Source of the DNA: Durusdinium trenchii
Taxonomy: Eukaryota > Sar > Dinophyceae > Suessiales > Symbiodiniaceae
Direction: 5' to 3'
Length of the DNA stretch: 64,000 nucleotides
NCBI GenBank assembly: GCA_963970005.1
Contig: CAXAMN010022707.1
Span: 713,989-777,988 of the forward strand
Shown: one piece after another, positions 24,804 through 36,770 of the stretch
Position numbering within the stretch: the stretch's first letter is position 1
How the letters are laid out: every line of letters starts with the position of its first letter
Made by a program: the position numbers and the translations under genes
The notes under the pieces: model-generated
The model's database searches: none
What the model was told of the DNA's origin: nothing
Seen by the model: the letters and a program-made list of their open reading frames with translations, nothing else

Positions 24804-25164
24804 TTCACCGAGAAAACTACACTTTGCTGCTGGACTGAGGTTACATCCACCAACGGCACTCAAGTCTATACGGAGGAAACTGGGCGGTTTTTGTTGGAAC
24901 AAGCTCAAAGCCCAGTTTTGCTCTCCCGTGTTTTGAGAGTGGAGAGCCACTTGAGATTGCAGGATGCTTCCGCACTGATCTTCTATCTCCCAATTGCGGA
25001 CCAAGCGGCACTCTCAGTGTTGCCTCGCTCGCCTCGCGAACTCGCTCCAACGGGGGGTGACAGCTCTCATTGTGCCCAGTCATCATGGATACCTGGAGAC
25101 CTCAGAAGGTGACATGAACAATCTTTTCCTCTTCATGACACAACTAGATGCTGGTGGAAACTGA
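24804..25164 (+). CDS. Strong exon of an unknown protein, with a frame break
   Basis: Starts after TTTACTGCAG. The first frame encodes FTEKTTLCCWTEVTSTNGTQ, VYTEETGRFLLEQAQSPVLL and SRVLRVESHLRLQDASALIF, ending near IADQAALSV at about 25018. Coding character then continues in another frame, LARLANSLQRGVTALIVPSH and HGYLETSEGDMNNLFLFMTQ, to a stop at 25162-25164. The switch near 25018-25030 has no room for an intron. Either an indel is present (a six-G run lies close by, at 25052-25057), or this is a decayed gene. I do not recognise the protein. The TSTNGTQVYTEETGRF part is weakly WD-like, so it could be an early piece of the WD gene that follows. Confidence 0.5.
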
Positions 25165-28100
25165 TGTTTGCTTGGTGGTTCACGGATGGCTCTGACCGTC
25201 CTGCCCTTGGTCTCTCGCGGATCGGAGAGATTCCGATCCCTGTGGTCTTGGCGGTTTGCTGAGAGCCTCTTCATTGTTTTAGATTGCAACCTGGAAACAT
25301 CCAAGAACCAGAAACACATGATTCCCCCCAAACAACCACTCCTTATTATCTCACTTGCGCTTCTGGAACAACCAATGGTTTTCTTTTTTTCTGGGTTTTC
25401 AGCTTTCGGTCCCTGTCATTCTCTGTTTGGGTCGACCGAAAGCTTCGACCACGCTTCACCGCTGCACACGTCCCGTACGTTCCCACAAACCATAATATGT
25501 TTTTGTATACCCAGACACTCCATGTATGCCATATATGCCGATCAGTTGGGGTGGTTTTGGGGGTCAATGTAGGCATATATGGCAGTCCCAGACGGGTTGT
25601 GTCTGGGTCACATCTTTTTTTTTAAAGAGGTCCGTGACTGTGAGTCACTCCGGCGCGGAACAAACCGGAGGACCCCACACCCCACACTGCCCCCACATTC
25701 CCCCCCCCACCCACCGGAGTAGGACCTGTCCTTTGTTCCAACAGCGAGCGACGCCGACCGACGCCGACCGACGCCGAGGCGGGTCCGGACACCATCAGAT
25801 ATCACCAGGCCGCGGGGCTCTTTCGCGTTTTTCCAGGTTTTTGAAGGGCGGAGCAAGTGACGTTGATGGATGTTTTGTTTGGTTTCTGAAACCCAGGACC
25901 TTCAAGGTTGTGACCGAAAATTGGGAGTCTGTATACGTTTTATTCTTTGGGCTTCTTAAGGGGTACAGTATTGGTTTTGGAACCGAACCATCTGGATCAG
26001 CTTGGGTTGGAGGGTTTTTTCTCGCAGCGGCCGCACCTGAGGCTGGTTGCTTTGTGCCCTCGGCACAGCATTTGGCCCGGAGCTTGGGGTTGAGCTGGGT
26101 GACACGAGTTTAGGGCGGAGTGAGTTTCGGGTCACAACTAGCTCCAAACTGGCTGGGCACCAAACTAGGGCCCCTTCAGTCTTATCTCAAAGGGGCCCTG
26201 GGCCTTGAAGGAGGGAACACAATTTTTCTTCCACCCCATGTCCATCCTGTGCTCCGGTTTTTTGCCTCTTCATCTGATGTTTTTTTTTCAAAAATGAGGT
26301 GATTGGAACCTCGAAGGCTCCTGATCGTCCTTCACACGTGTCGTGTCACGCGCGCGGCGGCCACGCGCAGTTGTGACTGGGACCGGCTTGGAGGAACTGG
26401 ACAGACGATGGTGTCGACATGGTGAGAGAACGTCGCCAAGGGACGCACCTCGAGATGTTTTGTTCGCTGAAAGAACGTGAACAGTGATCCGCGCCGCGAG
26501 AGATGCCACGGTGCCACGTGAACGACGCTTTTTTGGACCTGGCCGCCGCCTGTTGCGTTCGACCGAACGGTCCTTGTTGGAAGTTCGGGTCTTTTCGGGT
26601 CACGAAGAGATGTCCGGTTTGGGTCCCGTTTGGGTCATGGTCATGGCCTTGTCCTTGGGCCCGAGGGGGTTGGGGTTTCGCAGCGAAACGACGCTTCCAG
26701 GGCACTGTGTGGCCAGTGAGTGCTGTCGCAGCTGGACAATACGCTCTGCTGGCGTTTTGACACGTCTGCGGACGGGTGTCGTCTGTCGGTTTCGGGGGTT
26801 CGGCGGTGGTCGGAGTGTGAGAGACCTCATGATCTTCAGCCCTTGTCGGACCCTTTTCAAAAAAGGCACCGAAGGCCCGAAAGAGACCAGATTCGGTAGC
26901 TGCAGAGTCAGCAGTCTCCAGCCATCTGCCCATTGACGGGTCGCGGGAGTTGCGCTCAAAGTCCACAGTCAGCTGGCACTTTTCGACTTGCTGCCTGCTT
27001 TGGATCAATTTCGCAGGGCAATTCAGGGTATTTTCGTTGCAGGACTGGTCTTAGTCAAAACACTGGGATGGTGTTGAAGGATGGTCTTGATTGGGTGATT
27101 GTCATGATTGCTTGCGGGTGAGTTTTTGTTTTGGTTAGTTAATATATGACACGTTTTTAGTCTTGTTGTGGATGTTGGGGGGGTTGTGAGGTTTGGTGTT
27201 CGGGGTTGAAAGATAGGATTCTAGCTGTGTCTATAATATGTAACTATTATAATCTGCAGATGTTTCCTCTTTTGCTCACCAAACTATACATGTCCATCAG
27301 TTCTTTGATACCGCGCCAGGTCCAACTACATGAGGCAGCGCCTGCCAGCCCTACCGCAGAGGCCGCAATTGGAGGGACGCTCCGCGAAAGAACGTCCCTC
27401 AAACGCTCGATCCACGGGAACGTGGGGAAGGTCGTGGCACCTTTCCGCAAAACGATGTTTTTGTTTTTTCTTTTAAACAACATATTCTTAGATGTGCAAA
27501 CCATGTGTTTTTATCGACAGCCTTCATTCGCGACTTGTTTCCGCTTGAAGGTGTCTGACCTGTGCTTTAGTCCCATAGCAGATGCAGCCTGGGCCTGAAT
27601 ACTTTTAGCGCGAACAAGGCTGCTACCTCAGGCCAATTGTTCGTTTGGCCAAGGTTGTCACTGTACACAACAATGGCGACTTGCGTTTGTCTTGGCCTCA
27701 GTTGATTTTCCTTGTTGCAATCCCAAGGCAGCGGCTCGTTTCATGCGCAGACGATGCTTGTTTTCTTTGCAACGAGCAACGAACGTCAACAAGATGGACC
27801 CTAGGTGGCGTGTCTCTGAAGATGAACCCTATACCAATTCAGATGTCGTGCCCAACCTGTGCCAGGCCCACGTTTTTTTTCCACCCACCTTCGTAGGCTA
27901 AAGATCGTTCCTTGGTCCTAGAAAGAAGGCGGTTGGAGTTTTGATGTCACTGAGCATCATCTAATTATGCTAATTAATTATAATTGTAAAAACATTAAGT
28001 AAACATCTATTACGCTTTGCAAAGCACCTGTTGCACAACATGTCGAAGTCCTGCGCGCCATGTTCACCATGCTCGCCATGTGTCTTTCCCCGCCGCGAAC

Positions 28101-28437
28101 ACGCGAAAGCGCGCGCGCGCGCGCGCGAATGAACAGGCGCCGGTCCGAGTGGTCTCACTGGGAGCTCAGCTGGCCATTGCAGATGGGCAGCTGACTGAGC
28201 GGCCTTGTGGACCGTGAGAGGATGGTCCCCAGGAGATTTGGGAGCGAAGAGACCCGAACGCCATCACTCTCAGACCAGGGAAGGTCGTGAAGAAGCAGCA
28301 AAGGTGTCCAAATCCAAAGGATCTAGAAATCCATACCAGCACCCTCCAACAGGTGGTTTTTGGACACCTCTTAACCTGAAAGAGGCTATTTATAGACACC
28401 TCTTGGAGGGTCCTGGTAGATGGATGTCTCAGACCAG
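25165..28437. other. Intron-like or intergenic sequence with weak exon candidates
   Basis: Possible exons: 27321-27429, flanked by GCCAG and AAG|GT, encoding VQLHEAAPASPTAEAAIGG and then RERTSLKRSIHGNVGK; and an open stretch within 27645-27896 containing RLVSCADDACFLC, which is weakly WD-like. Neither is secure. A palindromic element lies at 25509-25608 and a GC microsatellite at about 28109-28128. A 220-codon minus-strand frame at 26346-27008 is rejected. Confidence 0.35.
25509..25608. repeat. 100-bp palindromic element with inverted ends
   Basis: Outer ends ACCCAGACAC and GTGTCTGGGT are exact inverse complements. An inner pair GCCATATATGCC and GGCATATATGGC is also exactly inverse. The end words resemble those of the elements at 6468 and 50117. 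Confidence 0.7.
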
Positions 28438-30240
28438 GGATATATTGAACAGAATCGGGCTGGCGCTGAGGCCAGGGACGATTCTGATTTTGGATGCGAT
28501 GTCCAGAGAGCTGAAGGCCGGAGCGGCGTAGCCTCGGTCATGCCATTCGTTTGAGGGAAACGACCGCTGTGTGGAGAATGGCAGGAATGGCCCAAGCAAG
28601 CCAAACAAGTGAGCAACGTCATAAACCTCTGTGAAAGAATTTAGGTAGGACTTAAGATTATGAATCTGTGCGAAAGGAAAACTGCAGTTGGAAAGCTTGG
28701 CGAAAGGTTTGGAGAAAGGCTCTGATTTTTTGATGAATGGATTTTGTTGCGAAAGGGTTGGCGAAGAGGTTTTCAGTACAAAGCATGTCATCCAAAGATT
28801 CATGATAACCAGGCGAAAGGTTGGCGAAAGGTTCGCGAAGATGTGGCGAAAGCAGTGGTTGCAGATTAGGAATGATTCCCCTTTGCTGATACATGCTGAT
28901 ACTTTTCTTAGATGTAAGTAGCAGAAACTCGGCGAAAGGGTTAGCTAAAGAGGTTGTCGGGTGAAGTGGGCCGGCGAAAGCAAAACATGCAGCCGCGAAA
29001 GCGTTGCGAAGGGATTGGCGAAAGGTTGTTATAATCTTAATGAAAGTTCCGGATGGTTTTTGACACCGCTCAAGTCATTCAGAACTCCCAGAGTCAGTTT
29101 TTCTCACATCGACTTGGCTCCACTGTTGTTGTTTCAGGCGGAGGTGACAGCCCATGCACGCTGGCTTTCGGCTGCAGTGTCCAGAGAGGACGACCTCCGA
29201 CTCCGTCCGACGACCTTCGAGTTCGGTCACGGTTCGCGCACCGCGAATCGCGTCGTGACCGGTGAGAAGAAGAACCGGTTCGCACGGACCGCTTCCGAGA
29301 CGGGTGCGTGGACTCGCCCGTGAGCCTTTGTGTCCAGTTGCCTCAGATCACCAAAGCAACTGGGAGTCCGGATGATCAAGTTTGGTCGACGGAAGAACCA
29401 GGGCTGGGAGGTTTCTTGGATGTTTTTGGTATTGATCCGGATCGGTTCTTTGATGAAGATGGTCTCTATGATGACTGATCAGCCAAGCCAAGAGGCCTTT
29501 TCCTCCCATCGACCATCTCAGAAAGTTCCAGTCAGCCTGTGTTTTCCGGTTGCTGCCCTGCTGCGTTGCGGTCATCAAATCGAATCGCTTGTTCTTCAGG
29601 AAATTGGATTGTTGGTGACCATCGGTGAAGACACAGTGCTGAACGTCTGGCAGGCACGCATGAAGCAGATCGCAGATCGGGTGAAGCAGATCGGTGATCC
29701 CACTTCCGCGGTTCTACCGCCCGTCCGCAGGTTCAAAGGTATGGGAGTGAGGGAGGAATCCCAGTTGGAGCCCTGTCAAGGAAAAAAACTTCCGAAGATC
29801 CCGTCAGGTCGAGATCGAAGCTAAGTCTTCCAAACCCAGACGCGACCCTGGACCCTCATATGGAGCAATCCCTCGGTTTGGTTCGGGACCGGTCGGGCAG
29901 TGAACGGAGCGTTTTTGGGACCCAACACACGAAAGTTGACCCGTCTTCATCCATGGGGTGTCCAACGAAGTCATCGTGAACCGGGCGGTGCTTTTCAGCT
30001 CAAATCAGCTGCGAACCAAGGTCTCTCCCTTTCCCATTTCACCGACGATCCGGTGGCATCTGGTTTTGCCAGGGCCGGTCAGGCCCCGTGAAGACTCGGC
30101 CGTCAGACCGTCAGACACCGTCAGACACGGCGGGACACTCGCTGTGTCTCGATTGGGAGGTCGAGCCCAGCGAAGGACTTGTGTCCTTGCATCACTCTGC
30201 AGTGGTCACAGACAAGGCGGCCGGAGGGTTTGGGATCTTT
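28438..30240 (+). CDS. WDR54: WD-repeat protein resembling WDR54 (partial)
   Basis: WD repeats form beta-propeller scaffolds. Three exons join in frame. 28438-28516 encodes ILNRIGLALRPGTILILDAM and SRELK (GC donor). 29138-29188 encodes AEVTAHARWLSAAVSRE (GA donor). 29600-29653 encodes EIGLLVTIGEDTVLNVWQ (GC donor). The joined product follows the last propeller blades of WDR54 as I remember them: a hydrophobic strand, an Ala-His-Ala-Arg motif, and Gly-Glu-Asp-Thr followed five residues later by Trp, with no gaps needed. A further exon at about 30171-30240 (LVSLHHSAVVTDKAAGGFG) fits the next strand of the family. The start, N-terminal blades and stop were not found. Weak candidates upstream are at 24.8, 27.3 and 27.7 kb. 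The WDR54 name is my best match; another WD protein is possible. Confidence 0.6.
28688..29030 (+). repeat. Cluster of interspersed GGCGAAAGG-type motifs
   Basis: About ten copies of GCGAAAGG, GCGAAGAG or close variants, often preceded by TT, all on the + strand at irregular spacing within one WD-gene intron. Not a strict tandem array. Confidence 0.6.
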
Positions 30241-33060
30241 TTACCACGAAAGGGATCTTAAATCAACGTAACATGAATTTGAATCACCAGAGGGTTCTGC
30301 CAAAGGCAATCTGAAATCAACCAAATTTGCACACCTTCTCGGGGTGATTGGGAGATCGCAAACTCAAATACATGTCCAAAGTAACCCACCCAACTTCCTC
30401 CTGCTTCTCTGCGCTTTCACCAAGTCCCAAGGGTTTGCGATTCAGGAATTGACCTCCAGTGACTGTAGCTTAGTAAATGCATGTATACAGGTGTTCTCTC
30501 TTGTTTGGTGACTGAGCACGGACCAACCGCCCTTTTTCCGCCCCAACCCCCCCCACGCATGTCGACCTTCGACGGTGGGTTTTGCGACCGATCCGCGGTG
30601 CGGTGCACGGCAGTTGCTGTGTGGTGTGGCGCTGCACGGCTCTGGTGCCTCGGTGGTGGCGTATGATTCGGCCCGGGCAGCTCAGACGAGAGTGCAGGAT
30701 GAGACGGGTGGTGTGTATATTAGGTGTTTGTATAAATATATAGATGCGTTTTTTTTGGAAGAAGAAGGGACTTGAGTTGAGGTGTGTTTTTTTGAAAGAC
30801 AGAGGTAGCAGAAGTATCAAGGTTTTCTCCAAGTGGACCCTTGATGCGTCTGTTCGAGTGACACGAAGCACATCGCTCAGGATCAGCTCTACCACGTAAA
30901 CTTCTGAGGCGTAATCCAGCCCTCAATTGAACACCGGCCTCAATATCTGGACGAACGCACCTACAACATCCTATTAACTCTTAAAGATCCTCCAAAGATC
31001 CTCCGTTTTCAGAGACCTCATCAGAGCAGAGATGGTTGAAGAAGGGCTTTTCCTCCAGAACCGGCTTTGCCGGCAGAATGCAGGATTCAACCATGTAAAA
31101 TGGGCGGGTTTGTTTGTTCTATAACCAATCTTGCTGAAAGGAAGAAGGAACAAGACATGTCCATGTCCGAAGAGTTTCACAGGCCTCATGCTATGCCTCG
31201 ATCGGTGAAAAGACCGCTGCGATGCCGAGCGCGGCTCGACGGATCACTTCGGATGGATCATCCTGGAAACCGTGGATCGCCAACCCGAAACAACTGGTTG
31301 TTCTCCTTCCATGCGACAGGAAGTGGCTGTTTGGGCAGGTTCATTGGATTTGTGTTTGGTTCCTTGGATTGACGGGAGGTCTCTATGTCAAGCACATGCG
31401 CCAAAGTCAGTACTGAAGTGCGACTGCTTTACTTTGCAAAGCAGCCTTTCCAACGCTGAATTGTTCAAGCTCATGCAGTCAGAGCAGATCATGCTTAAGC
31501 TCATGATGATCTCACATGTCCGTCATAGCAGGTCGAATCAGGTCGAACCCGAGTTGGAGCAGAACAACTCTTAGGAACACAAACCTGAATCTCCGACACG
31601 AACCTTCACCGCACGAACTCTTCTCCGAGTCCCTGCTGGACGCCCGCCACCTCCGAGGCTCGATCCGCCGGGCGCCGGGCGCAGGTCGAGAGTCGGTCCG
31701 TCCGCGCCTGGAGGTTCCGCCGCGGAGCTGCCGCGCCATGCCACCTCGAAAGTTCAAGACGGACCACCGTCGTGGTGGAGGGTCCGGGCACCGAGGAGTG
31801 CGAAGGTCTGGGTGGACAGCAGCCGTTTTTGAGAGAGCTAGCACCTTGAAAGACGACCGTTTTCCCATAGAAAGCAGATTCTGATGTTTGGGGGACCGAC
31901 AATATTGATATTTCTGATGACCAAACCGACGAGTGCATGACGCCAGCGAAGGGTGTGTCCGGCCCTGGTGTGCCTTCAGCATGATTGCATTCGGAGGAGT
32001 TCATACATGGGCTATGTCATGTTGGAGGAAGCTATGGAACATGAGGGAACAGCTCAGTGAGATAATCTTTAACCAGTCCGTCCGTCACCTCTTTTTGGGT
32101 CCGGGGACACCCCACCAACACATGAAGATGTGGATAGGGGAAAGTTCAGGAACCGGTCCTTCCATTCCAGTGATCTCCAGCATGCCCAGTCCTTCAATTT
32201 TTCACTGCCATGCCCGGTCCCTCCTTTGTGCGCAGGCCCGCACGCTCCGTCAGGTCCAAGCACGTCTCAAGCTTTGAAGAGGTGAAAGCCCGCAACGCCG
32301 GGGAGGAATCGGCCTACGACAAGGCCCGGGGTTCACCCTCGAAACCCTCCGGCGACACGCTTCGGCCGGGCCTGAGGTCGACAACGGGTTCGAACACTGA
32401 ACAACCGACGGTCCGGGTTTTGTGGTGCATGAAGTGGATCCTTTTCAACGTCAAGGCCGGAAGAGCGAAGAAGAGCGAAGGAGCTGACCCAACGATCCCA
32501 AAACGATGTGGAGGACCTTGAAATATCCTTTATACCAGCTGCTTTCCGGGCGTTCGGGGTCACCTGGCTGGATATCTCCACACGACGGTCTCCAGGTCTC
32601 CAGAATTCGGGCACCCCCGAGCTCGGAAGCGCTAGGCATCATTTCCATGTCCTCCACAAGAGACTTTCATGGACGTTGGGCACATACCCCAAACATCTAG
32701 GGGTATATTGTAACGTTCTAGGGGTATATGATAGGGGTATACCTCCAACCCTCATGAGACTTGCTTCGTTTCACTGGAGATGTTGGCATCAGCTCCAGCG
32801 CGATGAATCTCGAGGCCCGAGCCGCACGAGCTGGTCGCGCGAAAGAAGAGGAGGCCCACCACATCTGCGGCTGTTGACTCCTACCATGCCGCTACAGGCC
32901 ATATATAGCAATGACCCCTATGTCCTCAGTATTCCTCAGTGCTACCGGTCTATGTTGGTGCATTTTGTTCAACCCATTTTGAGAGGATTATAAGACGATC
33001 TCCTTGCAGTTTTTTGCCAGGAGCCTGGTTGAATCCATGCTCCCCTCCCTTTCCGCCCAG
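30241..33060. other. Between WD-repeat and PDAP1 genes; weak candidates only
   Basis: Possible pieces: a terminal exon ending at 31416 that follows TTTGGGCAG and encodes VHWICVWFLGLTGGLYVKHM; and an ATG-led stretch from 32210 containing SKHVSSFEEVKARNAGEESA, which could be the 5' exon of the PDAP1 gene. Neither is confirmed. The remainder shows nothing recognisable. Confidence 0.35.
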
Positions 33061-36000
33061 GCCGAAGAGTCAGAGGAAGAGGCCAAGCCAGTGGGGGCCC
33101 AAGCGAGGTCCGACGAAATCCCCAAAGAGCACCAGGTTCCAAAGGAGCTTCGGTCTTTCAGAACGAAGCATTTACGTCTCATCGTACACGTACGCATACA
33201 CCGGCCACACACACACCGAGTAGCTTCCGGACAGATGTTTTCATGGCGCGAAGATGTGCGGGCAACATTTGGGTTGGCAACCCGAGGCAATCACAGCCTA
33301 CCACGAATCACTGGTCATAGTCCTTGGTAGCCACTAGGAACGGGTATCATTCTGGCATTCAGCCATATCCTTTGTTCTTCTTGACGAAGATCCACCCGCC
33401 GCCTGCTTTCTCTCCATTGAACGCGCTCGCGCTCGAAGACGTGTGGATCCACAGCCACGGGCGCAGAAGAAAAAGACACATGTGAAGGACAGCTTCCTTC
33501 AGTCACCGAGAAGTGCACATGTACACCCGGCAAGAGACCCACATGGAACCTGATGGCACACACACACACACACACGACACGCGTGTTCAACACACGTGTT
33601 CAACGTGTTCCATCTCCAGGATGACGTTCCATCTCCAGGTGCGCAAACCCCGCGACGAGGTGTTTGGCGAGGTCTGCAATCCCAACGTTCGGGGCCCTCA
33701 GACCCGTCCGAACCCAACCGCCGAAGCCGCAGCCTGAGAGCCTCCGCTCGCTCCGCGCGGCGCTTCTTGAAAACGCGACTCGCTGCTTAGGCAGGTGGCT
33801 ATGCGCACGTGGACAAGCATGGAGTAGCCGACTCAGTCTTTTGGTACCTTGAGAATGATGAGAGTCATGGTGCTTTCAACCGAAAAAGACGAGGAACAAA
33901 AGGGCGCTGTCTTCGTGCTTATTTTGGGGACCTTCTTGGGCCGTGTTTTTATGGTTCTTTACAAACAACATTCTGGGCTGCCCGTCTTGCCTCGACTTAC
34001 TTCCTAAGGTGGAACTGACTCGAAAGCAACGTGAAGAGATCGAGAGGCGCGGCGGGTTTTTTTCAGATCCGTCGCCAGGGTGGCAACGGGGATCGATTGG
34101 GAGCCTCCAAAGTCTATGTACCAGGAGTCACAAGACGGGGTGCCGAACTTGGAGGCTAGGGGTGCCCAGCTACTCCACTCACTGGATGGGACCAAACACC
34201 ACCCCTTTGACCCCTGGTAAAGGTTTAAATAGGTTTTGCTTTTTTTTTTTTCGTCACCGAAACAGACTCTGTTGGGTGTTTCGGTTCGACCTGTGGTTTC
34301 GTCGGTTTCGTCTATCACGAAAGCGTCAACGGTCTTAGACGATCTTTTTTGGGGGGAACCGGCATAACCGGCACATCACATGTCCAACCATGTTTTTCCG
34401 GTTGGATGAAACGCATCGCAGGAACCCAACCCCATCGAAGTCACCCGGCACAGCCAGCTCTGAGGCAGGCGGCGCGGCGGCGCTACGAGGAGCTGCACAA
34501 GGCGGGCGCTGGGCTGCGCGGCGTCGTGCCGCTGTGCCTTAACCGGCGGCGAAACCGGTTTTTGCTCAGAGGGATGGCTCTGGTGTCCCGTCCAACACCA
34601 GTAACCAGTCGGTTAACTATGATGATCGCCATGTTTGTGAGAGGTCTGCAAGTGTGACCTACAAAATTCATCCACTGACTCCTGGGTCCTGGGAATACTG
34701 GGAAACGAAGGTCTCCAAAGAGACAGATGTGCAACACATGCCCTTCTTATTGCCTTCCTAATGCCTTTCTTGATATCTAATTAGATGTGCATGCAGAACA
34801 CATATATTAATTGATCGTAGTTTCGGCTATCATGCATGATCCGTCTTGCCAAACAGCTCTCGTGCGGGAAACAGCTCTCGTGCACGATAAGCCATACTTG
34901 TCACCAAAACGAAATCGAAGGGGCGGGGGCGTCGGTGGTTCCGGGGTGGTCGTCGGCGGCGCAGGGGCGGAATTTGCTGGTTCTCCTCGTTTTGAAACGT
35001 AATGCAGACGAACCAATCAATGCTATCATGACATGATAGGCTCAAAGGAAAAGACACACCTTTTATATGAGACGGGTGAAGCCACTGCAACAAGTGCAAG
35101 AGTTCCTTAGCAATGAGTTCCTCAACAGTGCGTGACGGAATCTTTCGTATTTTTCGTGTTCCAAATCTCAGCTTTGGATTCCAAGTTCCAATGAGTTGGG
35201 TATGTCTTGGATTGACCTTTCCATAGACCACGGCGGTGTTCAGGTGGGAACAAAGATGTGTGGACGGGGCACCACTAGGGGCACCACTTATCCCCAAGAT
35301 CCACAGACCATCGATTTTGGTCCGGGGCAGCATCTGGACCCACAGAAATCAATTGATTTCCTCTTCTTGCCAGGGTCGTCTTTTCCCATCTCCGATGCTG
35401 CAGGGTTCTCGTTTCGTCTGCCGGAGGGGAGCGAGCGGAGGGGGCTCGTTCTCTTTTCGAGCTCTTTGGGGTTGACACTTGTTGAGTCCAGGCGGAGGGG
35501 TTGGTTCCGACATGGGCGGAGGCTCCAGGTCTGTGACACATGCCACGCCACATGTAAGACATGCTTGCACTCAGTCGCTGGCACTCGGTCACACCAGAGT
35601 CACTCGGCTTGAAAAAACAAGACCTTCGCGGCGCGCGCCCAGTCCATTGGGCTCGGGTTTTGAAAGCGACTCGGGGTTCACAGAAGGATCAACTCCGGAA
35701 GAGGGATGTGCACCTGTTTTTTTTTGGGGGTTACTGTAAGCGACACGACGAAACCACACGACCTATTGAAGAACCAGTCAACCACGCCAGGCTGGAAAGA
35801 CAGCAGAAGCTCAAGCTGACATGAAACGATTGGAAGAGGCCTGCGAGTCTGATTTTGAAGCTCTTGTTGGGGCCGGTGAGGCTCTTGTTTTCCTAGATGG
35901 CCGCAAACAACTCAACGCTTTTGAAGGAGCTGGAAACCAGCCACCTCGTAGATTTGACCATCTTGTGCATGTTCCGCACCCCTCAGACCCCCGCCACCTC

Positions 36001-36770
36001 CTCCCACCTCGGACGGCAGCCATCCCCAGCCTCCGGTTCGCCCGCCTTTTCCCCCGGCACCTCCCTGCAGGTGAAGAAGCGCCGGGAGGAGGCCGCCCGC
36101 AAAAGAGAGGAGGAGGCGCTAGCCCCGACCGAGGGGATCGGTGCGAAAAACACACGTTCGGATGGAGCAGCCATTGGTACAAGGTCAGTGGTGAGCGATT
36201 TTTGGGGGCCATACATAATACAAGCAAGCAGCAAACAAGCATCATGTTGTGTTGGCATGAGATGGCTGAGATGGTGTCAGCACTAGCATAGCAAAGTACA
36301 TAGAAAGAAGGCGTCAACGTGTGATTCCTACAACGGAAGACAATCCTTTCGGAATCCCTTTCTGTGACTGGTCATTTTGTTCCGAAAAGCCAGCTCCTGC
36401 AAACCAGCTGGGAGAAGAAACACCCAAAGATGCCAAGAGAAAGATCCATTGGTTTGCGATTCTCCTTTTGAGAAAGAATCGAAATTCTTTGTGAAACTGA
36501 TGTGAAAACTCGTGTTTCACGACACTGAAGAAAGAACAGATCCTGCCATGTTTGATGTGTCTGTGGGGAACGAATACCAGACGTTGGCAGCTTCCAGTAA
36601 CACCAGCATTTCATCCTTTGGTCCGCCTTTTGGTCCGCCACAGCTGGCGCACAACAGATCCGCACGATCCGCACTCCGCACCCTGCTGAAAGCGCCAGCA
36701 GTGTCCGGGCGGGCTTCCGACCGTGACACAGGCGGCGGCCAAAGAGTCCAAAGCGCAGGATGCGAAAGAG
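33061..36770 (+). CDS. PDAP1: PDAP1/PP28-type phosphoprotein in micro-exons
   Basis: PDAP1 (28-kDa heat- and acid-stable phosphoprotein, casein-kinase substrate PP28 family) is a small, charged cytosolic protein. Five micro-exons join in frame. 34009-34046 encodes VELTRKQREEIER, 34465-34501 QAARRRYEELHK, 35791-35838 AGKTAEAQADMKRLEE, 36071-36115 VKKRREEAARKREEE, and 36732-36770 AAAKESKAQDAKE. The order and spacing match the conserved core of the family (REEIE, then an AGKT turn, then REEAARK) residue for residue. The first four have GC donors and the last GT. Upstream, 33061-33102 (AEESEEEAKPVGAQ) and 33660 to about 33690 (VFGEVCNPNV) fit the acidic region and the Asn-Pro-Asn motif. About 20 residues before VELTRKQ, the start exon and the stop are not placed. 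Introns are 0.2-1.3 kb. Confidence 0.85.

Noticed and set aside
26346..27008. 220-codon minus-strand ORF
   Set aside because: Composition is typical of chance GC-rich frames and no domain is seen; overlapping frames on the + strand are equally open.
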